NCBI GenBank assembly: GCA_005888955.1
Contig: VBCS01000306.1
Coordinates: 1-9,915, forward strand
Length of the DNA stretch: 9,915 bases
From: Betaproteobacteria bacterium
GTDB taxonomy: Bacteria; Pseudomonadota; Gammaproteobacteria; Burkholderiales; Casimicrobiaceae
Reading direction: 5' to 3'
Every line of letters begins with the position of its first letter. Positions within the stretch are counted from its first letter, which is position 1. The notes beneath the pieces are model-generated. The model was not told where the DNA came from. It saw only the letters and a list, made by a program, of their open reading frames with translations, and searched no databases. Made by a program: the position numbers and the translations under genes. Below are positions 1-6,057 of this stretch, piece after piece.

Positions 1-775
1 TCAACGCATTGAGCTCTTCGTTGACCTTCATGGTGCCGATCTCGGCGGCAAACGCAGCGCCGGATCGGCCCGCGAGCAGGATCGCAGTCATCAGCACGCC
101 CAGCTCGCGCACGATCGCCAGTCCGACCAGATCCGCAACGAAGATTTCCGCGCCGAACTGCCGCATCGGCACCGCCGCCTGAAACGCGAGAATGACGCCG
201 AGCAGGAACGAGATCAGCGCCACGATCGGCAGGGCGTTGGCGCCGACCTGCTCGCAGGTGTACCACACGTCCTTCCACCGGACGCGGTGCGGATGCGTAA
301 ACGCGTACCAGAGCGCAGACGCGGTCTCGCCGATGAAGACGATCTGCGTGCGCATGTCGCGACCTAGCTGCGCCGCAGCGCGTCCGATCTCTTCGATCGC
401 ATTGATGCGCACGGGCGGCGCGTGGGCTGGCTCGGCAAGCACGGAAAGATCGAATTGATCGAGCAGCCGCTGAAATTCAGGCCGCAGGCCCCTTACCGAA
501 ATGGCGGCGTCCGCGGCGCGCGGCTCGCGCAGCAGATCGACGAGCATCGCCACGCCACCGCCGTCGCAATAGTCGACAGCCGAGGCGTCGACGACGATGC
601 GCCGGGTCGGCGCCGCCGCGACGGCGGCGCGTGCCTGCGTCCAGACATCGGCGATCGAATACGCGTCGAGCCTGCCACCGAGTACGAGGATCAGGCTGCC
701 GTCGGCGCCGTCGGCGAGGGACAACGTCGCCCGCGCGACCGGCGTGTCCGGCGCGGCGGCGGCGACAGCGTTCAT
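1..775 (-). CDS. mlaE: MlaE-family ABC lipid-transport permease with N-terminal STAS domain (3' end outside window)
   Basis: This is the inner-membrane permease of an Mla/Mce-type phospholipid transport system; 258 codons are visible and the frame is still open at the left edge. Residues about 15-115 form a STAS (MlaB-like) domain with VVDASAVDYCDGGGVAML near 61-78. From about residue 170 the MlaE (DUF140) domain begins: QVGANALPIVALISFLLGVI (177-196) is a membrane segment, and the family hallmark runs through VRELGVLMTAILLAGRSGAA (222-241) to EIGTMKVNEELNAL at the visible end. The domain therefore needs roughly 110 more residues off the window. The ATG at 775 overlaps the stop of the upstream gene as ATGA, with no strong ribosome-binding site, so translation is probably coupled. 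The position usually held by a Ser/Thr in STAS domains is Gly here. Family assignment is firm; the lipid cargo and the partners (ATPase, Mce protein) are not visible and are inferred to lie to the left. Confidence 0.93.
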   Translation of the reverse strand, partial: MNAVAAAAPDTPVARATLSLADGADGSLILVLGGRLDAYSIADVWTQARAAVAAAPTRRIVVDASAVDYCDGGGVAMLVDLLREPRAADAAISVRGLRPEFQRLLDQFDLSVLAEPAHAPPVRINAIEEIGRAAAQLGRDMRTQIVFIGETASALWYAFTHPHRVRWKDVWYTCEQVGANALPIVALISFLLGVILAFQAAVPMRQFGAEIFVADLVGLAIVRELGVLMTAILLAGRSGAAFAAEIGTMKVNEELNAL

Positions 776-1218
776 TGAACGAGCTCGAGTTGCGCGCCCA
801 TGACCCGAACGCGATCGCCCTCGCGCAACATTGGCTCGTAGTTCTGCGTCACGGAGCGCGTGGCGCCGTCCTCCATGCGCACGACGATCTCCCAGCGCTT
901 GGCATTGAGCTCGGAGGGGCGCGCGCGGTACGCGGCGCCGCCCGCCGCGCCGATGACCACGGTTCCCTGCTTGGAGAATCCCTTTCCGATCTGGTACATG
1001 GTGACGCCCGACGGCGTAGCCGCCGTTCCATCGCCCTGCGGCGTCGTCGATACGCTGCCCAAGGGCGTCCATAGATCCTTGGCGGTGACCGGGCGGATTG
1101 ATTCGATCTTGCCGCAGCGATCGCAATCGCCGGTGGGCGGTGCCGGAGCCTGCGCGAGCGCGAACGACGCGGCCAGAGCAAGCGCAGGAGCGACGACAAT
1201 CCGGCGCGTGGAAATCAT
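772..1218 (-). CDS. Small exported protein with a glycine-zipper-family C-terminal domain
   Basis: The protein has 148 residues. An N-terminal signal peptide (MISTRRIVVAPALALAASFA, likely cleaved after ALA) is followed by a CDRCG cysteine pair and the phrase GKIESIRPV, which resembles the segment before the zipper in betaproteobacterial glycine-zipper 2TM proteins. A weak half-zipper follows (GTVVIGAAGGAAY, about 87-99). The C-terminal block RWEIVVRMEDGATRSVTQ...REGDRVRVMGAQLELVQ matches the C-terminal end of the gene product at 3321-3626, so I read the two as distant paralogs. The start ATG at 1218 overlaps the stop of the upstream binding-protein gene as ATGA, and its own stop overlaps the mlaE start, so it is the middle gene of a coupled three-gene unit. 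It probably lies in the periplasm or at the outer membrane. It lacks a lipobox Cys after the signal peptide. Specific function unknown. Confidence 0.82.
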   Translation of the reverse strand: MISTRRIVVAPALALAASFALAQAPAPPTGDCDRCGKIESIRPVTAKDLWTPLGSVSTTPQGDGTAATPSGVTMYQIGKGFSKQGTVVIGAAGGAAYRARPSELNAKRWEIVVRMEDGATRSVTQNYEPMLREGDRVRVMGAQLELVQ

Positions 1219-2093
1219 TCGGGCAGTGTGCTCAGGTAGAACATCGCGTTCAGCAACGGAGCGGGCCGGCCCAGCGCGGCCAGCCAGCGGTAGAAGATCG
1301 TGTCGATCTCGCCGCTGCGGTAGAGATCGACCAGGGCGCGGTTCACCTCCAGGCGGAAATCGGCATCGTCGCGCCGCACGACCAGCGCATACGGTTCGAA
1401 CGAAAAATCGTTGTCGAGAAGCTGCCATCGCGCGGGATCGGCGCTCGCTGCGCGCAACGCGACGAGAACGATCCGGTCGCCGGCGTACCCGTCGACCTTG
1501 TCCTGGGGCAGTAGCGCGAAGCCCTCGAAGCCGTCCTTCACGGGCACCAGCTCCGCTTTGGCGCCGATGACGCCCAACTGGCGCTTGAGCGCGCTTTCGG
1601 TCGTCGTACCCGAAATCACGGCGATCCGGCGTCCGCCGAGATCGGCGAAGCGATCGAGCTTGGATGCGACCGCAGTAAGGACGCTGCCGCCATCGACGAA
1701 GATTGGCAGGCTGAAATCGACCTGCTCGTAACGCGACAGGCTGATCGTCGTTGTGCCACATTCCATGTCGACCTTGCCCCGAGCGACCGCGTCGAGGCGG
1801 TCGGCAGCATCGAGAGCTGTCCAGTCGATCTTCAGGGTGGAGAGTCCGAGACGCTTCTGGATCGACGCCGCGACGCGGGTGCACAGCTCGGCGCTGTAGC
1901 CACGCACGCTGCCGTCGCGCTCCTTGAACGAGAACGGGGCGGCGCCGGAGCGGTAACCCAGGCGCAGCGTTCCGTCGGCCTTGATCCTCTCGAGCGTGCG
2001 CGATGGCTCGGCGGCGTGAGCCGCGGCGCCGGCAACGAGGATCAGGCATGCCGCGACGCAAGCCCGCGTCCGAGCGGCGGGACTGCAAGCCAA
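1215..2093 (-). CDS. Periplasmic amino-acid-type solute-binding protein (GltI-like), TTG start
   Basis: A type-2 periplasmic binding protein (SBP_bac_3) of 292 residues, the secreted receptor of polar amino-acid ABC importers. The signal peptide spans residues 1 to about 27 (ACVAACLILVAGAAAHA, then AEP). The mature part has LERIKADGTLRLGYRSGAAP, then PFSFKERDGSVRGYS, the family phrase DMECGTTT, SRYEQVDFSLPIFVDGG, and the hinge-region RRIAVISGTTTE. The frame is open with ATGs further upstream, but the translation there is Arg-rich non-secretory sequence. The TTG at 2093 sits 7 bases after AGGGGAG and directly precedes the signal peptide, so I choose it. It resembles the divergent 2301-3161 product along its whole length, including an unusual shared C-terminus (LGRP..LL.AM...PE). 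No amino-acid permease or ATPase genes adjoin it; it instead leads a unit ending in an MlaE permease. The ligand is unknown; acidic or polar amino acids are the family expectation. Confidence 0.9.
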   Translation of the reverse strand: MACSPAARTRACVAACLILVAGAAAHAAEPSRTLERIKADGTLRLGYRSGAAPFSFKERDGSVRGYSAELCTRVAASIQKRLGLSTLKIDWTALDAADRLDAVARGKVDMECGTTTISLSRYEQVDFSLPIFVDGGSVLTAVASKLDRFADLGGRRIAVISGTTTESALKRQLGVIGAKAELVPVKDGFEGFALLPQDKVDGYAGDRIVLVALRAASADPARWQLLDNDFSFEPYALVVRRDDADFRLEVNRALVDLYRSGEIDTIFYRWLAALGRPAPLLNAMFYLSTLPE

Positions 2094-2100
2094 GCTCGTT

Positions 2101-2107
2101 CTCCCCT
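2101..2107 (-). promoter_or_regulatory. Ribosome-binding site deciding the TTG start at 2093
   Basis: The minus strand reads AGGGGAG here, followed by the 7-base spacer AACGAGC and then TTG. No ATG or GTG lies between this site and the signal peptide, so the site supports TTG initiation for the leftward binding-protein gene. Confidence 0.75.
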
Positions 2108-2207
2108 GTGAATGTTGTCCGCCGACGCGCGAGGCTCGCGCTCGGCAAAGCTCGCGAGAGTTTAGCATGGCGAGGCGCGCGCTCACGCGAGAGAAACAGC
2201 CGAGCGC

Positions 2208-2213
2208 TATAAT
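2208..2213 (+). promoter_or_regulatory. Candidate -10 box (TATAAT) for the rightward binding-protein gene
   Basis: An exact sigma-70 consensus -10 hexamer about 88 bases upstream of the GTG start, in an otherwise very GC-rich stretch. It lies in the gap of a 6-bp inverted repeat (AGCCGA/TCGGCT) whose right arm shares the final T, a geometry that would let a dimeric regulator block RNA polymerase. There is no recognisable -35. Confidence 0.5.
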
Positions 2214-2300
2214 CGGCTGCGTGCGGCGGCCATCCACAGACACCGCAGCGGCGGGCGCGATGGGTCTCGCCGCTTCTTTCGCCACGGCGCGAGGTGTTGC

Positions 2301-3161
2301 GTGAAACGTTTATCGCTGCTCGTCGTCTTCCTGTCCGGCCTCTTGCCCCTGATCGCGCTTGCGCAGCGGGCACCGGACACGCTCTCCAAGATCAAGGCTG
2401 CGAAGTCGATCACTGTCGCCTTCTCGGCCGACTCGCTGCCGTTTTCTTACCTCGAAAAGAACAATCAGCCCGCCGGCTATTCGATCGATCTGTGCAAGCG
2501 GGTGATCACCGGCATCGGCCGCGCCATCGGCGTGCCGGCGCTCGCCATCAACTGGGTCGTCGACACGGTTCCCAACCGCATAGCGATGGTCGCGAGCGGC
2601 AAGGCGGATCTGGAATGCGCGAACACGACGCAGTCGCAATCACGGATGAAGGACGTCGACTTCAGCAGCCTCATATTCGTCGACGGCGGCGGCTTCCTGG
2701 TGCGGGCCGATTCCACCGTCAACGGCTTCGGCGATCTCGCCGGCAAATCGATTGCGGTCACTACCGGCACGACGACCGAGAAGCGGGTGGACGCGATGCT
2801 GAAGGAGCGACTCATCAACGCCAAGATCGTGCAGGTGAAAGACGGTGTCGAGGGCGTGGCGCTGCTCGAATCGGGCACGGTCGCCGCGTTCGCGAGCGAC
2901 AAGATCAAGCTGGTCGGCCTAGCGGCGCAGGCGAAGGATCCTAAGGTTTTCGCGCTGCTCGCCGAGGATCTCTCGTTCGAGCCCTACGCATTCATGCTGC
3001 CGCGCAACGACTCGGCGTTTCGCTTTGAAGTAAATCGCGCGTTGACTCAGGTCTACCTTTCCGGCGAGATCGATCAGATTTTCGCGAAGTGGTTAGGCCC
3101 GCTGGGTCGGCCGAGCGGCTTGCTCGCGGCAATGTATCTCTTGAACGCAATTCCCGAATGA
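2301..3161 (+). CDS. Periplasmic amino-acid-type solute-binding protein (GltI-like), paralog of the 1215-2093 product
   Basis: A secreted SBP_bac_3 receptor of 286 residues. The signal peptide is MKRLSLLVVFLSGLLPLIAL with cleavage likely after ALA at residue 21. The mature part starts with DTLSKIKAAKSITVAFSADS, followed by LPFSYLEKNNQPAGYSIDLC, the family phrase DLECANTT, SRMKDVDFSSLIFVDGG, and KSIAVTTGTTTEKRV. The Arg in SRMKDVDFS is the usual candidate for binding the ligand carboxylate. It starts with GTG at 2301, preceded by GAGGTG at 2291-2296. It shares the C-terminal LGRPSGLLAAMYLLNAIPE pattern with its divergent neighbour, which suggests duplication rather than independent recruitment. 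A frameshifted glycine-zipper lipoprotein gene begins 14 bases after its stop, probably in the same transcript. No importer membrane subunits are nearby, so it may serve a remote ABC system or act in sensing. Confidence 0.92.
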   Translation: MKRLSLLVVFLSGLLPLIALAQRAPDTLSKIKAAKSITVAFSADSLPFSYLEKNNQPAGYSIDLCKRVITGIGRAIGVPALAINWVVDTVPNRIAMVASGKADLECANTTQSQSRMKDVDFSSLIFVDGGGFLVRADSTVNGFGDLAGKSIAVTTGTTTEKRVDAMLKERLINAKIVQVKDGVEGVALLESGTVAAFASDKIKLVGLAAQAKDPKVFALLAEDLSFEPYAFMLPRNDSAFRFEVNRALTQVYLSGEIDQIFAKWLGPLGRPSGLLAAMYLLNAIPE

Positions 3162-3175
3162 ATGGAGGTCGAATC

Positions 3176-3316
3176 ATGGTGCTGCTGATGCGACGCCTTG
3201 TCCCGGGCGCTTTTGCAGCGGCTATGCTGGCCGCGATGGTTTCGCTGACAGGCTGGGCCCACAGCCGGCGTATCAGGTCGTCCAGGCCCGCCGCCGGCGC
3301 GTATCGCCACGGTTGA
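3176..3316 (+). pseudogene. Frameshifted 5' part of the glycine-zipper lipoprotein gene (signal peptide)
   Basis: The ATG at 3176 follows GGAGG (3164-3168) by 7 bases and encodes a lipoprotein-type signal, MVLLMRRLVPGAFAAAMLAA then MVSLTG. The frame then reads WAHSRR... and stops at 3314-3316 without reaching the zipper domain, which lies in another frame from 3321 at the latest. Adding one base after 3255 gives the lipobox LTGC and a natural-looking GPQPAYQVVQ. Adding a second base after 3287 joins this to PPPARIATVESV and the zipper frame. The restored protein would have 150 residues with the lipid-anchor Cys at position 27, nearly the length of its 148-residue paralog. A single inserted base or two-base loss would also reconnect the frames, through a less natural GPTAGVSGRPG linker. 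Either the gene is decayed or the assembly has base-skipping errors in these GC runs. Confidence 0.68.
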
Positions 3317-3320
3317 ATCG

Positions 3321-3626
3321 GTGCGAGAAGTGGTCGAGCAGAAGGACCCCAGCGGCGCCGGATTGATCGTCGGCGGGCTGGTCGGCGGCGGCCTCGGCAG
3401 CCTGGTCGGCAGCGGCACGGGTCGGACGGTCGCGACCGTCGTGGGCGCGCTGGGCGGCGCCTATGCGGGCAATCGGATCGAGAAGTCGCAATCGCAGGTC
3501 GTGTATCAGATCGGCGTCAAGTACGACGACAGCAGCTGGACGACAATCCGCCAAGCGGCGCCGACGGGCCTGCGCATCGGCGACCGGGTGCGGGTGACGG
3601 ATTCCGGCGTTGAATTGTTACGCTAG
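3321..3626 (+). CDS. Glycine-zipper 2TM envelope protein, intact C-terminal frame of a frameshifted gene
   Basis: The visible frame from the GTG at 3321 encodes 101 residues. A glycine-zipper 2TM segment, GAGLIVGGLVGGGLGSLVGS then TVATVVGALGGAYAGN (about residues 13-53), is followed by a small domain ending GLRIGDRVRVTDSGVELLR. Proteins of this type (SlyB/17-kDa antigen-like) sit in the outer membrane as lipoproteins and are linked to envelope integrity. The GTG has no ribosome-binding site, and in-frame sequence upstream (RIATVESV) reads like protein, so this is not the natural start. The true start is most likely ATG 3176 across one or more frameshifts. It is the downstream partner of the 2301-3161 binding-protein gene. 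The C-terminal domain is shared with the 772-1218 product. Family call is good; expression of an intact product is doubtful as sequenced. Confidence 0.75.
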   Translation: MREVVEQKDPSGAGLIVGGLVGGGLGSLVGSGTGRTVATVVGALGGAYAGNRIEKSQSQVVYQIGVKYDDSSWTTIRQAAPTGLRIGDRVRVTDSGVELLR

Positions 3627-3656
3627 TGCGATCAACCTCGCGCTGCGACTGAGGCA

Positions 3657-3662
3657 TATAAT
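3657..3662 (+). promoter_or_regulatory. Candidate -10 box (TATAAT) for the SYLF-domain gene
   Basis: A perfect TATAAT within the AT-rich run CATATAATATTAATCC, about 50 bases before the ATG at 3711 and just after the stop of the zipper gene. No clear -35 hexamer is seen 16-18 bases upstream. It suggests the SYLF gene has its own promoter. Confidence 0.5.
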
Positions 3663-3710
3663 ATTAATCCGGGCGAAGGGCCCGTCGTCACGACAAAAAT
3701 GGAGTGAACC

Positions 3711-4400
3711 ATGTTGAATAAGAGCATGACCCGACTCTTGCTGGGTTTTGGCGCGTCGTTATTGTTCGCGAGCGCGGGCGGCGCGCTGGCGCAGACCGAA
3801 CAGCAGAAGTTGGTCGATCGCGCCGACAAGACGCTGTCGAACTTCCTGCGCGATCCCGATATGACCTGGCTGCAACAGAACATCGGCCGTGCCAAGGCGG
3901 TCATGATCGCGCCCGAGGTCGTCAAGGCCGGATTCATCTTCGGCGGATCGGGCGGTCGCGCGGTGACCGTTGCCCGCGACGAGAAGACCGGCAAATGGGC
4001 CGGTCCCGCGTTCTACACCCTGGCGACGGCGAGCGTCGGCTTTCAGGCCGGCGTTTCGGTGTCCGAGGTCGTGACGCTGGTCATGACCGAAAAAGGCCTG
4101 AACTCGCTGCTGGCCCCCTCGGTTAAGCTGGGCGGGGACGCCAGCGTGGCTGCGGGACCGATCGGCGCCGGCGCCAAGTCCGATGTCGTTGCCGATTTCG
4201 TTTCCTTCAGCCGCGCCAAAGGCCTCTACGGTGGGCTCAATCTCGACGGAACCGTGATCGCGATTTCCAACGAGTGGAACGAGGCCTATTACAACAAGAA
4301 GGGAATACTGCCACCGGACATCATCGTTCGGATGACCGCGCGCAATAAGGGCGGCGATAAGCTGGTGACGGATGTCACCCGAGCCGGGGGCAAGAAGTAG
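3711..4400 (+). CDS. SYLF-domain (Ysc84-like) lipid-binding exported protein
   Basis: A protein of 229 residues with signal peptide MLNKSMTRLLLGFGASLLFA...ALAQ (cleavage near residue 28). A helical segment follows (QQKLVDRADKTLSNFLRDPD), then a complete SYLF domain from about residue 55 to 222. Recognisable parts are IGRAKAVMIAPEVVKAGFIF, GGSGGRAVTVARDEKTGKW, the central FYTLATASVGFQAGVSVSEV, and FSRAKGLYGGLNLDGTVIAI. SYLF domains bind membrane phospholipids such as phosphoinositides in eukaryotes; bacterial members are exported and poorly characterised. GGAG at 3701-3704 lies 6 bases before ATG 3711. The gene ends with tandem stops TAG TAA and precedes a strong hairpin, so it is probably monocistronic. 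Its proximity to an MlaE gene makes a lipid or envelope role plausible, but that is inference. Confidence 0.93.
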   Translation: MLNKSMTRLLLGFGASLLFASAGGALAQTEQQKLVDRADKTLSNFLRDPDMTWLQQNIGRAKAVMIAPEVVKAGFIFGGSGGRAVTVARDEKTGKWAGPAFYTLATASVGFQAGVSVSEVVTLVMTEKGLNSLLAPSVKLGGDASVAAGPIGAGAKSDVVADFVSFSRAKGLYGGLNLDGTVIAISNEWNEAYYNKKGILPPDIIVRMTARNKGGDKLVTDVTRAGGKK

Positions 4401-4418
4401 TAACCTGAAGCAGCGGAA

Positions 4419-4462
4419 TCTCGCCGGCAAGCCCGCTCCTGCGGCGCTTGCCGGGCGCGAGA
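4419..4462. terminator. REP-like GC-rich hairpin between convergent genes
   Basis: Left arm TCTCGCCGGCAAGC (4419-4432) pairs with GCTTGCCGGGCGCGAGA (4446-4462) with two single-base bulges, and the stem continues as CCGC (4433-4436) with GCGG (4441-4444) around a TCCT loop. The core GCCGGCAAGCCCGCTCCTGC reads, on the other strand, like the GCAGGAGCGGGCTTGCCGGC motif of REP elements familiar from Pseudomonas. There is no T-tract, so it is not a classical intrinsic terminator in either direction, but it sits where transcripts of the SYLF gene and the leftward catabolic operon would meet. It could limit read-through or stabilise mRNA ends. Confidence 0.6.
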
Positions 4463-4566
4463 CGTCTATTGCACGGGCCCGGGCGACGCAATCGCTCGCG
4501 CCGGATTTCGCAATCGCGCTTGTGCGGAAGGCCCTGCCCGGGATGTACGCCGGCAAGAGACGTGGG
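4463..4566. other. Intergenic remainder between convergent genes, with short repeats
   Basis: I see no gene here. The stretch repeats CGCCGGCAAG (4548-4557) from the neighbouring hairpin arm (4422-4431), and it carries CGCAATCGC twice (4487-4495 and 4509-4517), spaced 22 bases start to start. This may be a decayed second copy of the REP-like element. Confidence 0.4.
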
Positions 4567-6003
4567 TTAGCCTACGCGATTTCCGGCCCTGTCTCGTGCC
4601 TTGGTCGCGGATACGGAGCGCAGCACATAGTAGACGCCCCCTCCGATGGCGACGCCGAAGAACCAGCCATAAACGCCCCACCACGACGGGAGCATGGTCG
4701 TGAAATTCGGCAGGATGCTCGAGAACAACGCGCCGATGCCCGCCGCGATAAAGGCGGACACGTGCCAACCGCCCTGGTATCGGTATTGGCCGTCTTCCTG
4801 GTAGAGCGCGTTGACGTTCACGACGCCTTTGCTGATCAGGTAATAGTCCACCATCATCACGCCGAAGATCGGCCCCATTGTGGCGCCGATGCCGCCGACG
4901 AACGCGGCCGCGCCTCCCTCCCAAGGCGCAAATGGATACAGCACCAGCGCGATGAGCGCCGCGATGTATCCGCCTCTCTTGAAGGTGATCCGCTTCGGAA
5001 ACACGTTCGCAAAGTCGAACGCGGGCGACACGAAGTTGGCCACGACGTTGATGCCGAGCGTCGCGACGGCGAACGTCAGCGCCGCCAGCAGCGCCAGGAA
5101 CCAGCTGTCGAACTTCGCCGAAATCTGATCGGGGTGTAGCAGCACTTCGCCGTACACGGTGAAAGCGGCGGTGGTGGTCACGCCGGCAACGAGAGTGAAG
5201 AGGATGAGATTGACGGGCAAGCCCCAGATGTTGCCCTTACGCACGGCCGCTTCGTCGCGCGCGTAGCGGGAGAAATCGCAGAAATTGAGGTACAGCGCCG
5301 CGAAATAAGTGATCCAGGTCGCCGCGACCGCTCCCAGCGAGGCGATGGAGCCGGGCTCGCCGGGGATGCCCGCATCCTTGGTCTTTTCGAGCAGCACGTC
5401 CCGCGGAATCCCGCTGCCGAAGGAGAAGCTTCCCGCCTTTACGAGAAGGTAGATGGCGAGAATAAGCATCATGACCCAGACCGCGGGTCCCGCCCAATCC
5501 TGGAACCTGCGCACCGTTTCCATGCCGCGCTGGATGATCAGGAGCTGCAACGCCCAAATGATCACGAAGCAGATCACTTCCAGCCCCGAATGGCCGAGAA
5601 AGTGAGTGCTCTTGTGGAACGCCATGATGCCTTCCGAGCGTGTGAGCAGCGCCACGATGGCACCCGACGCGGCGGCCGTATGCGCGCCGTACCAAAAGCA
5701 GGCCACGACCGCGCGCACCAGCGCGGGCACGTTCGCACCCCAGATGCCGAACGAAGAGCGCGCCAGCACCGGATATGGGACGCCAGTTAGAAAGAAAATG
5801 ACGAGTGACCCAAGGCCGATGGCGATAATGAAGTTCAGGAAGTTGCCGCAGAGCAGGAACAGGCTCGCGGCAAGGTAGTACCCCCACAGGCTGTGGACGT
5901 CGGACGTCCAGACGTTGAAGATGCTGAAGGCTCCCCACTTGCGTTCGGTTGCCGGTGCGAGGTCTTCGTTGTAAAGCGACGGCGAGGCGTTTGGAATGCT
6001 CAC
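4567..6003 (-). CDS. NCS1-family permease (hydantoin/allantoin/cytosine-type)
   Basis: A 478-residue inner-membrane transporter with about 12 hydrophobic segments, the usual NCS1 length. Signature parts are SLYNEDLAPATERKWGAFSI (9-28), DVHSLWGYYLAASLFL (35-50), GVPYPVLARSSFGIWGANVP (74-93), WYGAH (104-108), ALYLNFCDFSRYARDE (236-251), GINVVANFVSPAFDFANVFP (317-336), VDYYLI (385-390) and LYQEDGQYRYQGGWH (400-414). NCS1 carriers such as Mhp1 import purines, pyrimidines, hydantoins, allantoin or thiamine with Na+ or H+. Mhp1 has Gln (Q121) in the loop after its substrate-contacting Trp; by my alignment this protein has His 107, which may shift specificity. The start is GTG 6003, with GGGGGAG (6015-6009) five bases upstream. 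It is the last gene of the leftward catabolic cluster, suggesting the ligand is the substrate of the AllC-type and M20 hydrolases. Confidence 0.93.
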   Translation of the reverse strand: MSIPNASPSLYNEDLAPATERKWGAFSIFNVWTSDVHSLWGYYLAASLFLLCGNFLNFIIAIGLGSLVIFFLTGVPYPVLARSSFGIWGANVPALVRAVVACFWYGAHTAAASGAIVALLTRSEGIMAFHKSTHFLGHSGLEVICFVIIWALQLLIIQRGMETVRRFQDWAGPAVWVMMLILAIYLLVKAGSFSFGSGIPRDVLLEKTKDAGIPGEPGSIASLGAVAATWITYFAALYLNFCDFSRYARDEAAVRKGNIWGLPVNLILFTLVAGVTTTAAFTVYGEVLLHPDQISAKFDSWFLALLAALTFAVATLGINVVANFVSPAFDFANVFPKRITFKRGGYIAALIALVLYPFAPWEGGAAAFVGGIGATMGPIFGVMMVDYYLISKGVVNVNALYQEDGQYRYQGGWHVSAFIAAGIGALFSSILPNFTTMLPSWWGVYGWFFGVAIGGGVYYVLRSVSATKARDRAGNRVG

Positions 6004-6057
6004 GTTGGCTCCCCCGGTTAGCGGTTCAATGTTAAGTCACCGAGTCTTCGACGCAAC

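Larger units (their letters stand above)
2094..2300. promoter_or_regulatory. Divergent control region between two paralogous binding-protein genes
   Basis: These 207 bases separate the TTG start at 2093 from the GTG start at 2301 and hold no convincing gene. The plus strand carries a perfect TATAAT at 2208-2213, flanked by the inverted repeat AGCCGA (2198-2203) and TCGGCT (2213-2218) with a 9-base gap. No good TTGACA-like -35 stands at the right distance, so the promoter may depend on an activator. On the minus strand, TGCTAAACT (2167 down to 2159) resembles an extended -10 element about 66 bases before the TTG start. GAGGTG at 2291-2296 is the ribosome-binding site of the GTG start. Functional assignment is inferred from motif match only. 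Confidence 0.5.

Noticed and set aside
2094..2285. N-terminal extension of the leftward binding protein to an ATG at 2285
   Set aside because: It would place 64 non-secretory residues before the signal peptide and run through the divergent promoter region. The TTG at 2093 has an excellent ribosome-binding site.
772..2373. A 533-codon minus-strand frame containing the small exported protein as its C-terminus
   Set aside because: The part above 1218 is out of frame with the well-supported binding-protein gene and reads as Arg-rich noise. The real gene begins at the ATG at 1218 with a signal peptide.
4372..5139. A 255-codon plus-strand open frame over the convergent junction
   Set aside because: It overlaps the end of the SYLF gene and runs antisense to the NCS1 permease; it has no start signal or domain features.
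6004..6057. Possible separate promoter for the NCS1 gene (TTGCGT, 16 bases, TAACAT on the minus strand)
   Set aside because: Only three of six -35 and four of six -10 positions match the consensus, which is within chance expectation.
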